A DNA stretch of 64,000 nt, taken from positions 1 through 64,000 of the forward strand of contig CALCVP010000031.1 of the NCBI GenBank assembly GCA_937907705.1, in the 5' to 3' direction. The notes below the pieces were generated by a model that was not told the origin of the DNA, did not search any database, and worked only from the letters and a program-made list of their open reading frames with translations. The stretch is from an uncultured Prevotella sp. GTDB taxonomy: Bacteria > Bacteroidota > Bacteroidia > Bacteroidales > Bacteroidaceae. Positions within the stretch are counted from its first letter, which is position 1. Each line of letters starts with the position of its first letter. The position numbers and the translations under genes were made by a program. Of this stretch, positions 28,001 to 35,480 are shown in pieces.

Positions 28001-28592
28001 TTTTAGGCGTAACGGTTACATTATCTATATAAGAAGCATAGCGCAAGGCTGTGCTGTTTTCCCACCACTTGGTGTGGTCATGGAAAGCTATGTAATAAAC
28101 ACCGTCTGCCTTGGGAGTTATCTCACCATCGTAAGTATTCTGCTGGTAAGACTGCACATCCAGTATCTTTTCTTTCGATGTAGTATCCGTGGGTGCTTTC
28201 AGCACATATACCGACACATCTGCATCAAAAGACACAGTGGAATGGAAAAAGAACGAGAGGCCGTAAGTCATGCCTTTCTTCAGCTTCAGGCCCGGAGATA
28301 TAATCCAGTCGTCGCACGGCCGCTTTTCCTTTGCATTGTACTGGGCGAGTTTTACACAGGGACTATTGTCCATACCCCAAAAATTAAGATAAACCCATTG
28401 ATACGGCACATTGTTGATTTGTGTCCACTTGCTCACGGCTTCTTCTGTGTCGAAGCCTTCAAAGTAAGGCACATCCAACCCCGTTTGCCCCGTATCGTCC
28501 GTTTGCAAGCGCTGTAGCGCAGCTAACGTTGCCGTAGGCATACTGACAAGCAGCAGCAACAACGGCAAATAGAATTGTAACTTCTTGTACAT
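22038..28592 (-). CDS. Very large multidomain T9SS-type surface protein (adhesin-like)
   Basis: A 2184-residue exported protein. After a signal peptide (about 1-24) there is a choice-of-anchor J / cleaved-adhesin-like domain (about 40-196), two fibronectin III domains (about 200-400), a second anchor-J-like domain (about 405-560), a CARDB-like part, and two carboxypeptidase-regulatory-like beta sandwiches (about 865-1040). Then come three copies of one module, each with GQRFTP or GQLFTT, a KVW or KIW strand and a SFDRGP, SYDAGP or GVDRGP motif (about 1050-1180, 1470-1610, 1825-1950), each followed by an FN3-like part. A Por sorting domain ends it (TPNPCDGNFDIIVANK to KLVVK). It starts 31 bases after the protease gene, so both are probably one operon. 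It most likely serves adhesion or surface binding; the ligand is unknown. Confidence 0.85.
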   Translation of the reverse strand: MYKKLQFYLPLLLLLVSMPTATLAALQRLQTDDTGQTGLDVPYFEGFDTEEAVSKWTQINNVPYQWVYLNFWGMDNSPCVKLAQYNAKEKRPCDDWIISPGLKLKKGMTYGLSFFFHSTVSFDADVSVYVLKAPTDTTSKEKILDVQSYQQNTYDGEITPKADGVYYIAFHDHTKWWENSTALRYASYIDNVTVTPKSNNASPAAITNLTHEPGKNGELSMTLKWTNPSKSREGEDLDFLSSVTVYKDKKDSVVLRDGITVGGEMSWTDPNPTEGKHSYTIVAGNTAGNSAGVSVNTYIGVDRPGAPQGVTAALNDKKTAIDLAWTPSVFGLYGGWYDTKDLSYRIVRKPDGKVLATNLEATSYTDTDLATYGVYSYEITARNVNGVGASATSSAIKAGKTANLPLRENWENEDTYPMWTIVDNNKDGYTLGINHYSGYESPSAVGFAYRDKTIDESLYTPPVKLEKGKTYKFTSKVKCGQFQSFCLDITYGKDSTVNAQRNTIKTLTDVSTDGAWSVIEETFTPASTTNAYIGLHLYNVSSSYLWFDDMRVEEMHENNIEATSITNTDTNPTVGTTVTTGITYTNVGSKRSGKFTVQLLDNDGKVLGEKKITRQLAAGGSGTASITWTPAAVGPMALRGKVVMDGDECATDDYTSYTKLTVQPDYMHAVTVGTGNTLSAVLPFSRYGVAFNQTVYTADAFGNKAGVIDSIAYKVRFSMSRDYKGVPFKIYMGNTTQTDMNTGWIPANKMSLVFDGKLDLMRGEYDLVIPFDKSFEYTGGNVSIMVVGEYDSDLFTADGYGLACYATEAGLGASRSGNVMDPNNPDQNDGSFYSYIPNTIFFINSKTYGSVTGKVTDSEGNAVKDITVTASNTNGLSAKTDADGTYTMPYVPTGWARLTTSGKGYVEASKGGSVTAGQQTVIDIKNVRKTSQVKVNGKVADAIDGSAIANATITITGDSIYTAKTNAAGEFTVDKMYTDKVFAYTIEAKDYKTVTSNWMFDSEEAEKEVDWGTLEMTPTPASPYSVAATDATDKAVVSWKLPVQPVSLSKSGTSSYGQFGGKLEMSIGQRFTPEELKAKGVDADYYLTHLRYIPMCAAKFTLKVWQGKKGYESEVYSEDMTVSSYGQWNDYTLKKPFKLDPTKNTVIGYSVSCSSGAYPLSFDRGPLVDGGDCLFDDSQNAWSSASAALSGEMDYNWNIEAVFSNDNNNRAVEWASSATTGTEEETPAYASESMPSVVKTLGSDQYSAQIFATATNVMPAKAAQKAPQANKMPVGYNVYRLACGEESLSADEWTKVNDKVVTGNSVEDTKWKDLENKPYRYAVRSVYSDDVMSESTFSDGVDKGRYSKLTVNVKANTGNIADAEVKLMNKYYTFTGNTDANGNVVFENVHFDRYQLQVLKPYYNRYADSLDINVKEQTLSAALNANAKSVEQLSATDLIDHVDLSWKQPSTAIEYEVTKSNKQHGGFIGKTSDDNTMIVGQRFTPADLKQYAYTQFYIDSISFRAGVPATYKLKVWCGPENKEMEIYSQDCVVTDTAHWAKARLDEPVLIDPSRSYIIGYEVKPNKGEYACSYDAGPHVDGGNLMYYYSAADRMYVWERLDYGSEIQGNWEIASHITNTPDETESKVKDIKYDVWRLKAADKADATKWTKLTTEAIQETSYTDAIWKDQADADYLYAVKGNYFGSTASEPTFSKLLEKGKVSLVTLKTATDNGTVAAGASVKLSNATDTYEGVTDAKGICQLQEVRKGTFTLTVAKAGFDTCSKTVELKNGYDTLSVVLNEIKSAPVYAKAESVDNNDAVSITWRAPGAYAPAEGWAYWDTNKVLGGIGSSTGEIAVGQLFTTEDQETKGMKELSISKIAFYVNDAKDEISDNPAWTAKIWRINTTGVEEVYSQDVDNVKLGAWNEVELATPYYINGNEPLLIGYEYVGSGRVIGVDRGPAVPGKGDWGNTGSGWASFSQVASLDYNVLVHAYCADLGEPADAASMTAAPVKAAMKSETGALKVTKAAVETAPVAVAHHALKAEKADNVLGYNVYRLAQGNDVDETSWTKLNQEVITETLFKDTAWKQLAKKGDYVWAIKAVYTSGESAATFTNVVNANGTSGIDNVDADAKAVVVTPNPCDGNFDIIVANKAEVVVTSVAGATVYSSSLQPGTTHVSLRQGQGVYLVNVQVNGKQTTTKLVVK

Positions 28593-28623
28593 ACTGAAAC
28601 GGTTTTAAAATATAAAATAAAAG

Positions 28624-31407
28624 TTATTTGTTAATGTATATTTTCTGTTTATAGCTACCGTCGGCTGTTGTCAGCACCAGTATATAGGCATTGCCTGCCC
28701 ATCCCTCGGTAGAGATTGTGCATGAGGTCTGCCCGCTGCCTAACTTCCGGTGTGCCATCTGCTGGCCTGCTGCATCAAAGACAGAGAGCTGGACGGCTTG
28801 TCCTTGCCAACCGAGTGTAAGCTCGTTGCCGTTTACCTTGCTGGTCAGTTGCAGCGCATCGGCTGCCATTACAGCCTGAATGGCCGACGGCATGCCCGTG
28901 CTGACAGTGATGTCGTCTATGCCTATGCCATGGCCGTAGTTGCCCGTAGCGCCAAAAGCTATAAAGTATTCTTCGGTAGCATCAGGCAAGTCCAGCTCTG
29001 TGAGTGTCCATTCCGGAGTATCCGTATTGTAAGTGGCCAACTCTTGCCACTTTCCGTGGGCCGATGTACGGTAATATACCTTCAGTTCGTCTTGGTCGCC
29101 ATCCCATGTCGGCATCAGCCTGTAGAAAGACAGCTTGCCTGTTGCATAGCCCGTAAAGTCCAATTGCGGTGATACGAGCAAGGTGGTATTTTCATTATAG
29201 GCTTTATCATTGAAGACAGCGTTGTATTGTCCGTCGTGAGCTGACGTTACGTCTTCATACTCTTCGTCTACGCCTGCGCCCAAAGTCCACTCGGCATCGC
29301 CTTTTTCCTTTGACTGTTTCCAGCATTCGCTCTCAAGGCTTTGCTCGAAGTCTTCTGCATAAGGGAAGCGCTGCACCACCATGCACCTTACATACAGGTT
29401 GGTGGAACAGGTAGACACGCAACCGTATTTGTCTGTTACCGACACGGTCAGTGGATAGTTGCCGTCTTTCTCTATCGTGCCGCTTATTTTGCCGTCAGTT
29501 GTCATGGCAAGGCCTTTTGGCAGTGTGCCGTCTGCCAGCTTGAACTCAAACGGACCTTCGCTGCCTGTCGGCTGCAATGTATATTCATACTGCTGACCTA
29601 CCTCGCCATTAGGCAATGCGTCTGCCAACTGAATGTCGTTGCACGATGAAGCGGTAAGCAGAATGGTGCGCACACGCTTCACCTCTGGGGCTTGTATGGT
29701 AATGGTTCCCGTGTGGTTTCCTATGTTTTCGGGCACATACCGCACATAGAGGCGTGCGCCATCTACGCCGAGGGTGGCAGTCTTGCCCCAAGTCTTCTCG
29801 TCCACCGACAGTTCAAAGCAGCCTTCTACCATGGCTTGTATGTCTTTGGTAAGGTTATAGCCTTTTATGTCCAGGTAATCATCTGGATTGTCTTGTCCCA
29901 CTTTACCGTCCAGCTCTATCTGTTCCTTGTCGAGTGTCATGCGTGGAGCTGTCGGGTTGTAATAGATGCCCCGCAGTGTTTCAGCTCCCGTGTTCAGCGG
30001 GTCGAGCAACTGCTGCATATGGTTTTCGGCTTTCTGCCCGTATTGGTTCCAGTGGTACCACAGCTTGCCGTAATAGTTGGTACCCGTCTTTTTGGTGCAT
30101 CCGCCGCCGCCACCGGTCAATGTGCCTACTACAAGATGGTTGCTGGCAAAGAGCGGTGAACCTGAAGATCCGCCTTCCACTTGCGACCAACCATTGTCTG
30201 TCTGCACAAACTTCACTTGCCAATGGGCATCAGGAGCACCGGGACCGCCCTGCCCTGTCCACTGGCCGGACTCGTAGCGGTCAAAAGTGGAAATCTTCTT
30301 GATATCGCCGGCAGGATGATGGATACACACGCCACGCCCTTCCACTGGCTCGTTACGGCGATCCCAGCCATTGAAATAGACATTCCACTCTTCCGGCACT
30401 TGGTCGGAGAGTTCTATCAGCATACCGTCTGAACCGCCTTCCGTAGGAGTGATGCTCTTGCGGGTACAGCCTACAAGCGTCTTGGCGTCAAGAGGCTCCG
30501 CGCTTTCTGCACCCGGCGACTCATAATGGAAATAAAACTGCCACTTGGCAAGGTTTGGCTCTGTGCTGCCGCAATAGCAGTGATAGGCTGTAAGAAGATA
30601 GGGGGCAAGGTCTTCTGCCGTATTGTTGATCATGGTGCCTGAGCATACATAGATGCCGTCCTCGAAATACATGAGCAGGCGTACCACGCCATCTTTTTCT
30701 GTTTGCCAGTCTTTTCCTTCGGTATTGTTCACGTTGATCATGCAGTCGCTCGAGCTTCCGTATTCTTTACGCGGCGCTTTGCTGGGCTTGTTGGCACTGC
30801 AATCGAGATGATTGTAGCAGTAAGCCACACTGCTGATGTGCAGGCGTGTGCGTGCCTGAAGGTCCTTGCTGTCTGCCGGATATACCATTTCCAAGGTTAC
30901 GGCATCGCCAAATGTCATTTCCGTTGAGAAAGGACCTCCCTGCGGATGGGTACGGTAGGTGTAGGCACCCAACACATTTGAATGGTCATCATTATACAAA
31001 TAGAGCTGTGTGCCCTCCGGAAGGTAGAAATCATCATAAGCCAATATAAGGGCCGGAGCATCGGCAGACGTTATGCGCAACCGCCAAATGATGCGCCCGT
31101 CGGGCAGTGTGCTCCAAGTACCATCAGTATGAATATCGTAACTTACCGGGATGTTTACGCCCACGCGAGGCAGTGCACCCTCTTCTGCCGTGGCCTTGGC
31201 ATCGCGGCGTGCCTGCTTCAGCAGATTCTTGAAAGGGGCCTTGAGCTGTTTCACACTTATCTCGCTGCCTGCTTTCGCGGTAAAGCTGGCGGGATGGCCG
31301 CCAAAACTTACCTGCGCCAATGACTTGCCCGAAACGGCAAGCATGAGGAACATTGAGAGCAATGAACGCTGGCTTGCCAATTTGTCAACCAATCTTTTTA
31401 TTCGCAT
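28624..31407 (-). CDS. Secreted trypsin-like protease, lysyl-endopeptidase type, with T9SS signal
   Basis: A 927-residue exported protein. The N-terminal signal is followed by a propeptide-like region and a chymotrypsin-fold domain whose probable triad is His in LLTAYHCYC (near 275), Asp in GGSDGMLIEL (near 326) and Ser in EGGSSGSPLF (near 414). GVCIHHPAGDIKKIS is characteristic of Lys-C-type endopeptidases. It continues with a putative Ig-like segment (about 590-670), a choice-of-anchor J domain (about 687-850) and a C-terminal sorting domain (AGNAYILVLTTADGSYKQ). Cleavage after lysine is inferred from the family only. It is the first gene of a minus-strand unit with the giant surface protein and is divergent from a TPR/AraC regulator. 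Confidence 0.85.
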   Translation of the reverse strand: MRIKRLVDKLASQRSLLSMFLMLAVSGKSLAQVSFGGHPASFTAKAGSEISVKQLKAPFKNLLKQARRDAKATAEEGALPRVGVNIPVSYDIHTDGTWSTLPDGRIIWRLRITSADAPALILAYDDFYLPEGTQLYLYNDDHSNVLGAYTYRTHPQGGPFSTEMTFGDAVTLEMVYPADSKDLQARTRLHISSVAYCYNHLDCSANKPSKAPRKEYGSSSDCMINVNNTEGKDWQTEKDGVVRLLMYFEDGIYVCSGTMINNTAEDLAPYLLTAYHCYCGSTEPNLAKWQFYFHYESPGAESAEPLDAKTLVGCTRKSITPTEGGSDGMLIELSDQVPEEWNVYFNGWDRRNEPVEGRGVCIHHPAGDIKKISTFDRYESGQWTGQGGPGAPDAHWQVKFVQTDNGWSQVEGGSSGSPLFASNHLVVGTLTGGGGGCTKKTGTNYYGKLWYHWNQYGQKAENHMQQLLDPLNTGAETLRGIYYNPTAPRMTLDKEQIELDGKVGQDNPDDYLDIKGYNLTKDIQAMVEGCFELSVDEKTWGKTATLGVDGARLYVRYVPENIGNHTGTITIQAPEVKRVRTILLTASSCNDIQLADALPNGEVGQQYEYTLQPTGSEGPFEFKLADGTLPKGLAMTTDGKISGTIEKDGNYPLTVSVTDKYGCVSTCSTNLYVRCMVVQRFPYAEDFEQSLESECWKQSKEKGDAEWTLGAGVDEEYEDVTSAHDGQYNAVFNDKAYNENTTLLVSPQLDFTGYATGKLSFYRLMPTWDGDQDELKVYYRTSAHGKWQELATYNTDTPEWTLTELDLPDATEEYFIAFGATGNYGHGIGIDDITVSTGMPSAIQAVMAADALQLTSKVNGNELTLGWQGQAVQLSVFDAAGQQMAHRKLGSGQTSCTISTEGWAGNAYILVLTTADGSYKQKIYINK

Positions 31408-31712
31408 CTTATAAATTTTTTAATGATTTCATGTTGCGAAATTAACGAATAATGGTTTATTTTTATACACTTTTATCATTCAAACGTTTACACTTTTACG
31501 TAAATGTAAACAATACAATGCTTTTTTTACCGAAATGCATATCATTTTAGCAATATGCGCATATATATGCCATTAACATTACAATAAGTAGGCTTTCAAA
31601 ATTAAGACAAACTTTATATGTAATATTTTACTGATTTTTTTTACTTTTGCAAATACATAGCAGTTGATTGACAACGACACGCTCAACAACTTGTTTTTAC
31701 ACGCATGCACTT
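31408..31712. other. Divergent AT-rich regulatory gap
   Basis: About 300 very AT-rich bases lie between the secreted protease (minus) and the TPR/AraC regulator (plus). The plus side has a clear -7 element at 31642-31649. On the minus side I find only an imperfect match, TAATTTCG (31444-31437). No open frame is present. Confidence 0.5.
31642..31649 (+). promoter_or_regulatory. Promoter -7 element of the TPR/AraC regulator gene
   Basis: TACTTTTG matches TAnnTTTG, 64 bases before the ATG at 31713. The -33 region is AT-rich without an exact TTTG. Confidence 0.55.
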
Positions 31713-33239
31713 ATGAACGCAAGAAGATACATCTTTACATTATTTATATATATAGCAGGTCTTGTATTTAACGGTGAACTGAAAGCCTCTGACATGGCAG
31801 ACACCAGTGCCGCAGTATTCAATGAAAAAGGCAATGCTTTCTTCAAGGCTTCACGTTATTCGGAAGCCCTTAATGCCTACACAAGAGGGCTTGAAAAGGC
31901 CCGCAACACCGACAACGAAAAGATGATAGTGTCTGCATTGGGAAACATCGGCAACATTTACGCCAAAATGGGCGATTTTACACAGGCTCTTTACTACCAG
32001 AAGCAGGGCTATGAAAGGGCGGTAAAGATGAACGACAATGAGCTGCAAAACAAGTTTACCACCAACCTTGTAGGGCTTTACTGCATATTGGGGCAGGTCA
32101 ACCATGCCAAACTGTTCTACAAGATGCAAATGATGCACCCTCGCAAAAACAGGTTTGAAACACGCTACTACGCACTTTACAACCAAGGCATCATTGCGCA
32201 GGCCGAACACCAATACGACATTGCCGAATACAACCATAAAAGCGCACTGAAATATGCACTCGACATGAAGCAGCCCGCAGCGTATGTGTTTACACAATGG
32301 TGCGAACTGGCCAAGGTCTATTTGGCCACCAACAAAGTGTCGGAAGCCCTAAGTGCATTGTCTACCGCACTGGACATTGCCAACAAGGCCGGCAACACCG
32401 AGCTGAAAGCCAGCGCATGCCAGCAACTGGCCAAGACGTATGAACAGCTGAAGCAAATGGACAAGGCTGAAAGCTACAAGAAAATGTACCTGTTGCTGTC
32501 TGATTCCATATTCAATGACCAGCAAATGAAAATAGCCAACGGCAAGCTGTTTGAATATGAAAACAAAATAAACCAGGAGCAAGTGGACAGCCTCTTGCGC
32601 GCCAACAACATCAAGACGGCTACCATTGCGGTGTTCATCGGGCTGCTGGCTGTTATCGGCATCTTGGCTTTGTCTGTCTACCGCAAGAACAAGAACCTGC
32701 TCAGCATGCAGAAGTTTCTTGTTGCCAAGAACCGGGAACTAAGCCGGCAGGATACCCAGACCAACAAGCTGCTGAGGCAATATGCCACTGCTGTGGGCGA
32801 AAGGGAAAACCGGCAGCCCAAGGAAGAGGAAGAAAACAACGAGAACGCCAATATCGGACTGAACGAGGAACAAATCACACTGCTGCTTGACAAAATAGCC
32901 ACTGCCATATCTGACGTGAAGAACATTTCGCAATCTGACTTCTCCATCGAGAAGCTTTCTGACCTCATCCACTCCAACAAGCGGTACGTGTCGTGGGTAA
33001 TCAATGAGCGATACGGCAAAAACTTTCGCACGCTGCTGAATGAAAAGCGCATCAACATTGCATGCCAGCGCTTGTCTGACAGCAAAAACTACGGCAACAT
33101 CACTATCCGCGGCATCTATGAAGAGCTGGGATACAAGTCGCCCACCAGCTTCAACAATGCCTTCAAAAAGGCTGTCGGCATGACACCTTCCGCCTATCAG
33201 CGGCTGTGCGACAGCAAGAACAACATTGCCGCTTCGTGA
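31713..33239 (+). CDS. TPR-repeat membrane regulator with C-terminal AraC-type HTH
   Basis: A 508-residue regulator. A signal or anchor helix (RRYIFTLFIYIAGLVF) leads to a run of tetratricopeptide repeats (about residues 30-270), probably periplasmic, then one membrane helix (TIAVFIGLLAVIGILALSVY, about 300-320), a coiled-coil linker rich in Q, R, E and N, and an AraC DNA-binding domain (about 405-505; SNKRYVSWVINERYGKNF, then GYKSPTSFNNAFKKAVGMTP). The frame can open with TTG at 31668, but the ATG at 31713 starts the signal helix and fits the promoter. The layout resembles sensor regulators that read an extracytoplasmic cue and act directly on DNA. The divergent protease-adhesin operon is a likely target (inference). 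Confidence 0.88.
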   Translation: MNARRYIFTLFIYIAGLVFNGELKASDMADTSAAVFNEKGNAFFKASRYSEALNAYTRGLEKARNTDNEKMIVSALGNIGNIYAKMGDFTQALYYQKQGYERAVKMNDNELQNKFTTNLVGLYCILGQVNHAKLFYKMQMMHPRKNRFETRYYALYNQGIIAQAEHQYDIAEYNHKSALKYALDMKQPAAYVFTQWCELAKVYLATNKVSEALSALSTALDIANKAGNTELKASACQQLAKTYEQLKQMDKAESYKKMYLLLSDSIFNDQQMKIANGKLFEYENKINQEQVDSLLRANNIKTATIAVFIGLLAVIGILALSVYRKNKNLLSMQKFLVAKNRELSRQDTQTNKLLRQYATAVGERENRQPKEEEENNENANIGLNEEQITLLLDKIATAISDVKNISQSDFSIEKLSDLIHSNKRYVSWVINERYGKNFRTLLNEKRINIACQRLSDSKNYGNITIRGIYEELGYKSPTSFNNAFKKAVGMTPSAYQRLCDSKNNIAAS

Positions 33240-33295
33240 TGCTGCCTGGACAACATGCGCTTTGCTGCATCACCCTTACGCTGCAACAGCTTTCC

Positions 33296-33383
33296 GACAG
33301 CACTGCTTTCGGCAAGCGATTGCATTGCTTTCGCAATATGATTGCACTGCTTTCGCCTGGCAACAGCACTGCAACCGGAATGT
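33296..33383. repeat. 22-bp palindromic repeat array B (4 units)
   Basis: Four contiguous 22-base units start at 33296, 33318, 33340 and 33362, with words GACAGC/GCTTTC, GATTGC/GCTTTC, GATTGC/GCTTTC and AACAGC/GCAACC. A partial copy (AACAGCTTTCC) precedes them out of phase. The array begins 57 bases after the TPR/AraC stop and ends 151 bases before the next promoter -7 element. Confidence 0.88.
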
Positions 33384-33484
33384 AAGAAAACCGGTATAAA
33401 AAGGTTAACAATTTATTTCTCAGCCCCCTCTTTAGCATGATAGTTGTCAGGAAAAATACCTTTACATGTTAAAAATAACCAAAC

Positions 33485-33493
33485 GGGGGGGGG
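33485..33493. repeat. G9 homopolymer upstream of the LuxR-type regulator promoter
   Basis: Nine consecutive G followed by TAATTT lie 15 bases upstream of the possible -33 TTTG (33508-33511) and 41 bases upstream of the -7 element at 33534. Runs of this length are prone to slipped-strand length changes, which could alter promoter strength. No length variation can be seen from a single sequence. Confidence 0.8.
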
Positions 33494-33507
33494 TAATTTC
33501 CAAAGCT

Positions 33508-33541
33508 TTTGCTGACTGTTCAACAATAATGAGTACCTTTG
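33508..33541 (+). promoter_or_regulatory. Promoter of the LuxR-type membrane regulator gene
   Basis: The -7 element TACCTTTG (33534-33541) matches TAnnTTTG. TTTG at 33508-33511 stands 22 bases upstream, slightly wider than ideal. The predicted leader is about 140 bases long. Confidence 0.5.
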
Positions 33542-33686
33542 CAGTACCTGTTACACAATGCAGGGAAATGGCTTGACTGCATGCCGGCAGGGCTTGAGGC
33601 ACTGCACTGACACGGCAAGCCGGAAATGAAAAGGAAGGAACAGCAAGAAAACCGCCTTTTGAAATTACTACTTTACTAAGAAATAC

Positions 33687-34658
33687 ATGCGTAACTTATA
33701 TAAAAGCATAGTCAAGTACTGTCTTTCATCCAACAGTTCGCCGATTGAACACCGGCGGCTGAAATGCTTCTTGTTCATCACCCTGATAGAGATGCTGGTC
33801 ATACCCATCAACCTGTTGGGCATCAGCGGGCGTGAAACACTGTTCTTCATGGTGCCCACACTCGTCAAGTTTGCTGTCATATTAGTGGTGCAGACACTGT
33901 TTTGGAGCAAGCACATCAGCCTGATAGCAGCCATTGAAGCCATACTGATAGCCACCAGCTGCCGCCTGACGTTTGAGAATGTGGCAGCTGTAATTCTGCC
34001 GGAACTGTTTGACAGCCAGATTATCTACGGCAACTTTGCCGTCAGCGCATCAGTTATCATCGTGGCCATCATAGCCCACCTGCGCTATCTGCCCATGGTC
34101 ATGACGGCAGTTACCTTTGCCTGCTTCCTGGCCTTCGGCATGACGGCATCGCCAGACATGCTGGTAGACAGCCTTTGGTATATGCTGATACTCTTCAGCA
34201 CCACTGCTGCCTTGGTCATTTTCAACTTTCAGCGGCTGAAACACGACCGTGAATTGCCCGTGATAGACATGGACAGCAGCATCAGCCGCGAGGAGCTGAA
34301 GGCGATGGAGATGCTCACCTCAAGAGACGACCTTACGAAGGAGCAAATCAACAGCCTACTGAACAGGCTCGAACCGCAGCGCCGCGAACTGCTCATCAGC
34401 AATCTTAACAGCACGCTTACACCACCTGTTCCCATCAAAAAGGTGATAGAAACCATCTTTCCACAGCTCACCGCATCTGAGATTGACATCTGTGTGCTGA
34501 TAGCAGACGGATACAGTCTCAAGCAGATTTGCGACAAATTGGGCAAGTCGGAGTCCAACATCACCAGCCAGCGCACGCACATCAGAAAGAAGCTCGGACT
34601 GCAACGGCAGGACAACCTGCAACGGGTCATTGAAGATGCACTGCAAGACCACAGATAA
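33687..34658 (+). CDS. Membrane-bound LuxR-type transcriptional regulator
   Basis: A 323-residue protein with five to six N-terminal membrane helices (about residues 27-185, for example FLFITLIEMLVIPINLLGI and MLILFSTTAALVIFNF), a cytoplasmic linker, and a C-terminal LuxR/GerE helix-turn-helix (about 255-318; LTASEIDICVLIADGYSLKQ, then SNITSQRTHIRKKLGL). There is no receiver domain, so the input must come through the membrane part or a partner. I do not recognise the sensor domain. It lies downstream of the TPR/AraC regulator on the same strand but with its own promoter and a repeat array between. A bidirectional terminator follows. Confidence 0.88.
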   Translation: MRNLYKSIVKYCLSSNSSPIEHRRLKCFLFITLIEMLVIPINLLGISGRETLFFMVPTLVKFAVILVVQTLFWSKHISLIAAIEAILIATSCRLTFENVAAVILPELFDSQIIYGNFAVSASVIIVAIIAHLRYLPMVMTAVTFACFLAFGMTASPDMLVDSLWYMLILFSTTAALVIFNFQRLKHDRELPVIDMDSSISREELKAMEMLTSRDDLTKEQINSLLNRLEPQRRELLISNLNSTLTPPVPIKKVIETIFPQLTASEIDICVLIADGYSLKQICDKLGKSESNITSQRTHIRKKLGLQRQDNLQRVIEDALQDHR

Positions 34659-34693
34659 AAGCAACGAAAGCAATTGATTTTTGAACACCTGTT

Positions 34694-34745
34694 TATACGC
34701 AAGAAGGGACACTCAACCATGGTTGAATGTCCCTTCTTGCGTATA
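34694..34745. terminator. Bidirectional terminator hairpin between convergent genes
   Basis: Two 25-base arms (34694-34718 and 34721-34745) with one mismatch are centred on the palindrome CCATGG. It stands between the stops of the LuxR-type regulator (plus) and the DUF1573 gene (minus). Neither side has a long T-tract, so termination would rely on the very long stem. Confidence 0.7.
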
Positions 34746-34764
34746 GGAAAACAATTGGCGGCAC

Positions 34765-35154
34765 TTATTTGGCCTCTTCCATCACACCCTCTACATACAC
34801 ACGGGTAAGCTCAGGCTCACCGTTTGAGCGCACGGTAATGGCTTTTTTGAAGTGGCCCGGAAACTTTCCCTTACCGTTGTAGGTTACGGTAAGCTGACCC
34901 TTCTGGCCGGGTGCCACAGGCTTCTTGGTGTAAGTGGGCACCGTGCAACCGCAACTGGCAATGGCTTGGTTAATCACCAAAGGGGCATCACCGGTATTGG
35001 TAAAGGTGAAGGTGCACTTCTGTACTGCGTTCTTTTCTGAGAAATTGCCGAAGTTATAAGTTATCTTGTCAAACTTTATGCCGGCTTTTCCCTGAGCTGA
35101 AGCATAGCCGACGGTGAACAACAGCATCAGCATAGCCAATAAAATCTTCTTCAT
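34765..35154 (-). CDS. DUF1573 domain-containing secreted protein
   Basis: A 129-residue protein with a signal peptide (MKKILLAMLMLLFTVGYASAQ) and one DUF1573 domain, an Ig-like fold found mostly in Bacteroidetes. Family marks are the IKFDKITYNFGNFSE start and VINQAIASCGCTVPTYTKKPVAPGQ with its conserved CGC motif. It is transcribed alone, with a -7 element at 35226-35233. The function of the family is unknown; export is clear, and a carrier or scaffold role is only conjecture. Confidence 0.92.
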   Translation of the reverse strand: MKKILLAMLMLLFTVGYASAQGKAGIKFDKITYNFGNFSEKNAVQKCTFTFTNTGDAPLVINQAIASCGCTVPTYTKKPVAPGQKGQLTVTYNGKGKFPGHFKKAITVRSNGEPELTRVYVEGVMEEAK

Positions 35155-35225
35155 GATAGTTGCTATTTAAATGTTTTTAATCGAAGAAAGCGCAGAAAAC
35201 GCACATTTCTTTACGTCTTTCGGGG

Positions 35226-35233
35226 CAAAATTA
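35226..35233 (-). promoter_or_regulatory. Promoter -7 element of the DUF1573 gene
   Basis: Minus strand TAATTTTG matches TAnnTTTG, 72 bases before the ATG. Confidence 0.5.
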
Positions 35234-35392
35234 CGCCTTTTTTTTATTTCTGATACTATAATCATTGATTATTATGTTAAATATTGTGGAAAACTACTAC
35301 TATATCAGTCATTTAAGCTATCAACTGTAAGTTATACAGAGATTATTGCGCCTTTGAGAAGAAACAAAAACTATTTTACAATGCCAACAGAC

Positions 35393-35421
35393 TTGTTTCT
35401 AACGATTAATTCGTACTTTTG
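35393..35421 (+). promoter_or_regulatory. Promoter of ung
   Basis: TTG (35393-35395) and TACTTTTG (35414-35421) are spaced by 18 bases. Transcription would begin near 35428, which makes the in-frame ATG at 35430 nearly leaderless and favours the ATG at 35481 as the real start. Confidence 0.55.
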
Positions 35422-35480
35422 CACAACGGATGTCGAGCACACGGAACAGTGCGAGACACAAGACAAAGAAACAATACACT

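Larger units (their letters stand above)
35155..35480. other. Divergent gap between DUF1573 gene and ung
   Basis: This 326-base AT-rich stretch holds the minus-strand -7 element at 35226-35233 (TAATTTTG) for the DUF1573 gene and the plus-strand promoter of ung (TTG at 35393-35395, TACTTTTG at 35414-35421, 18 bases apart). I see no gene or repeat in it. Confidence 0.55.
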
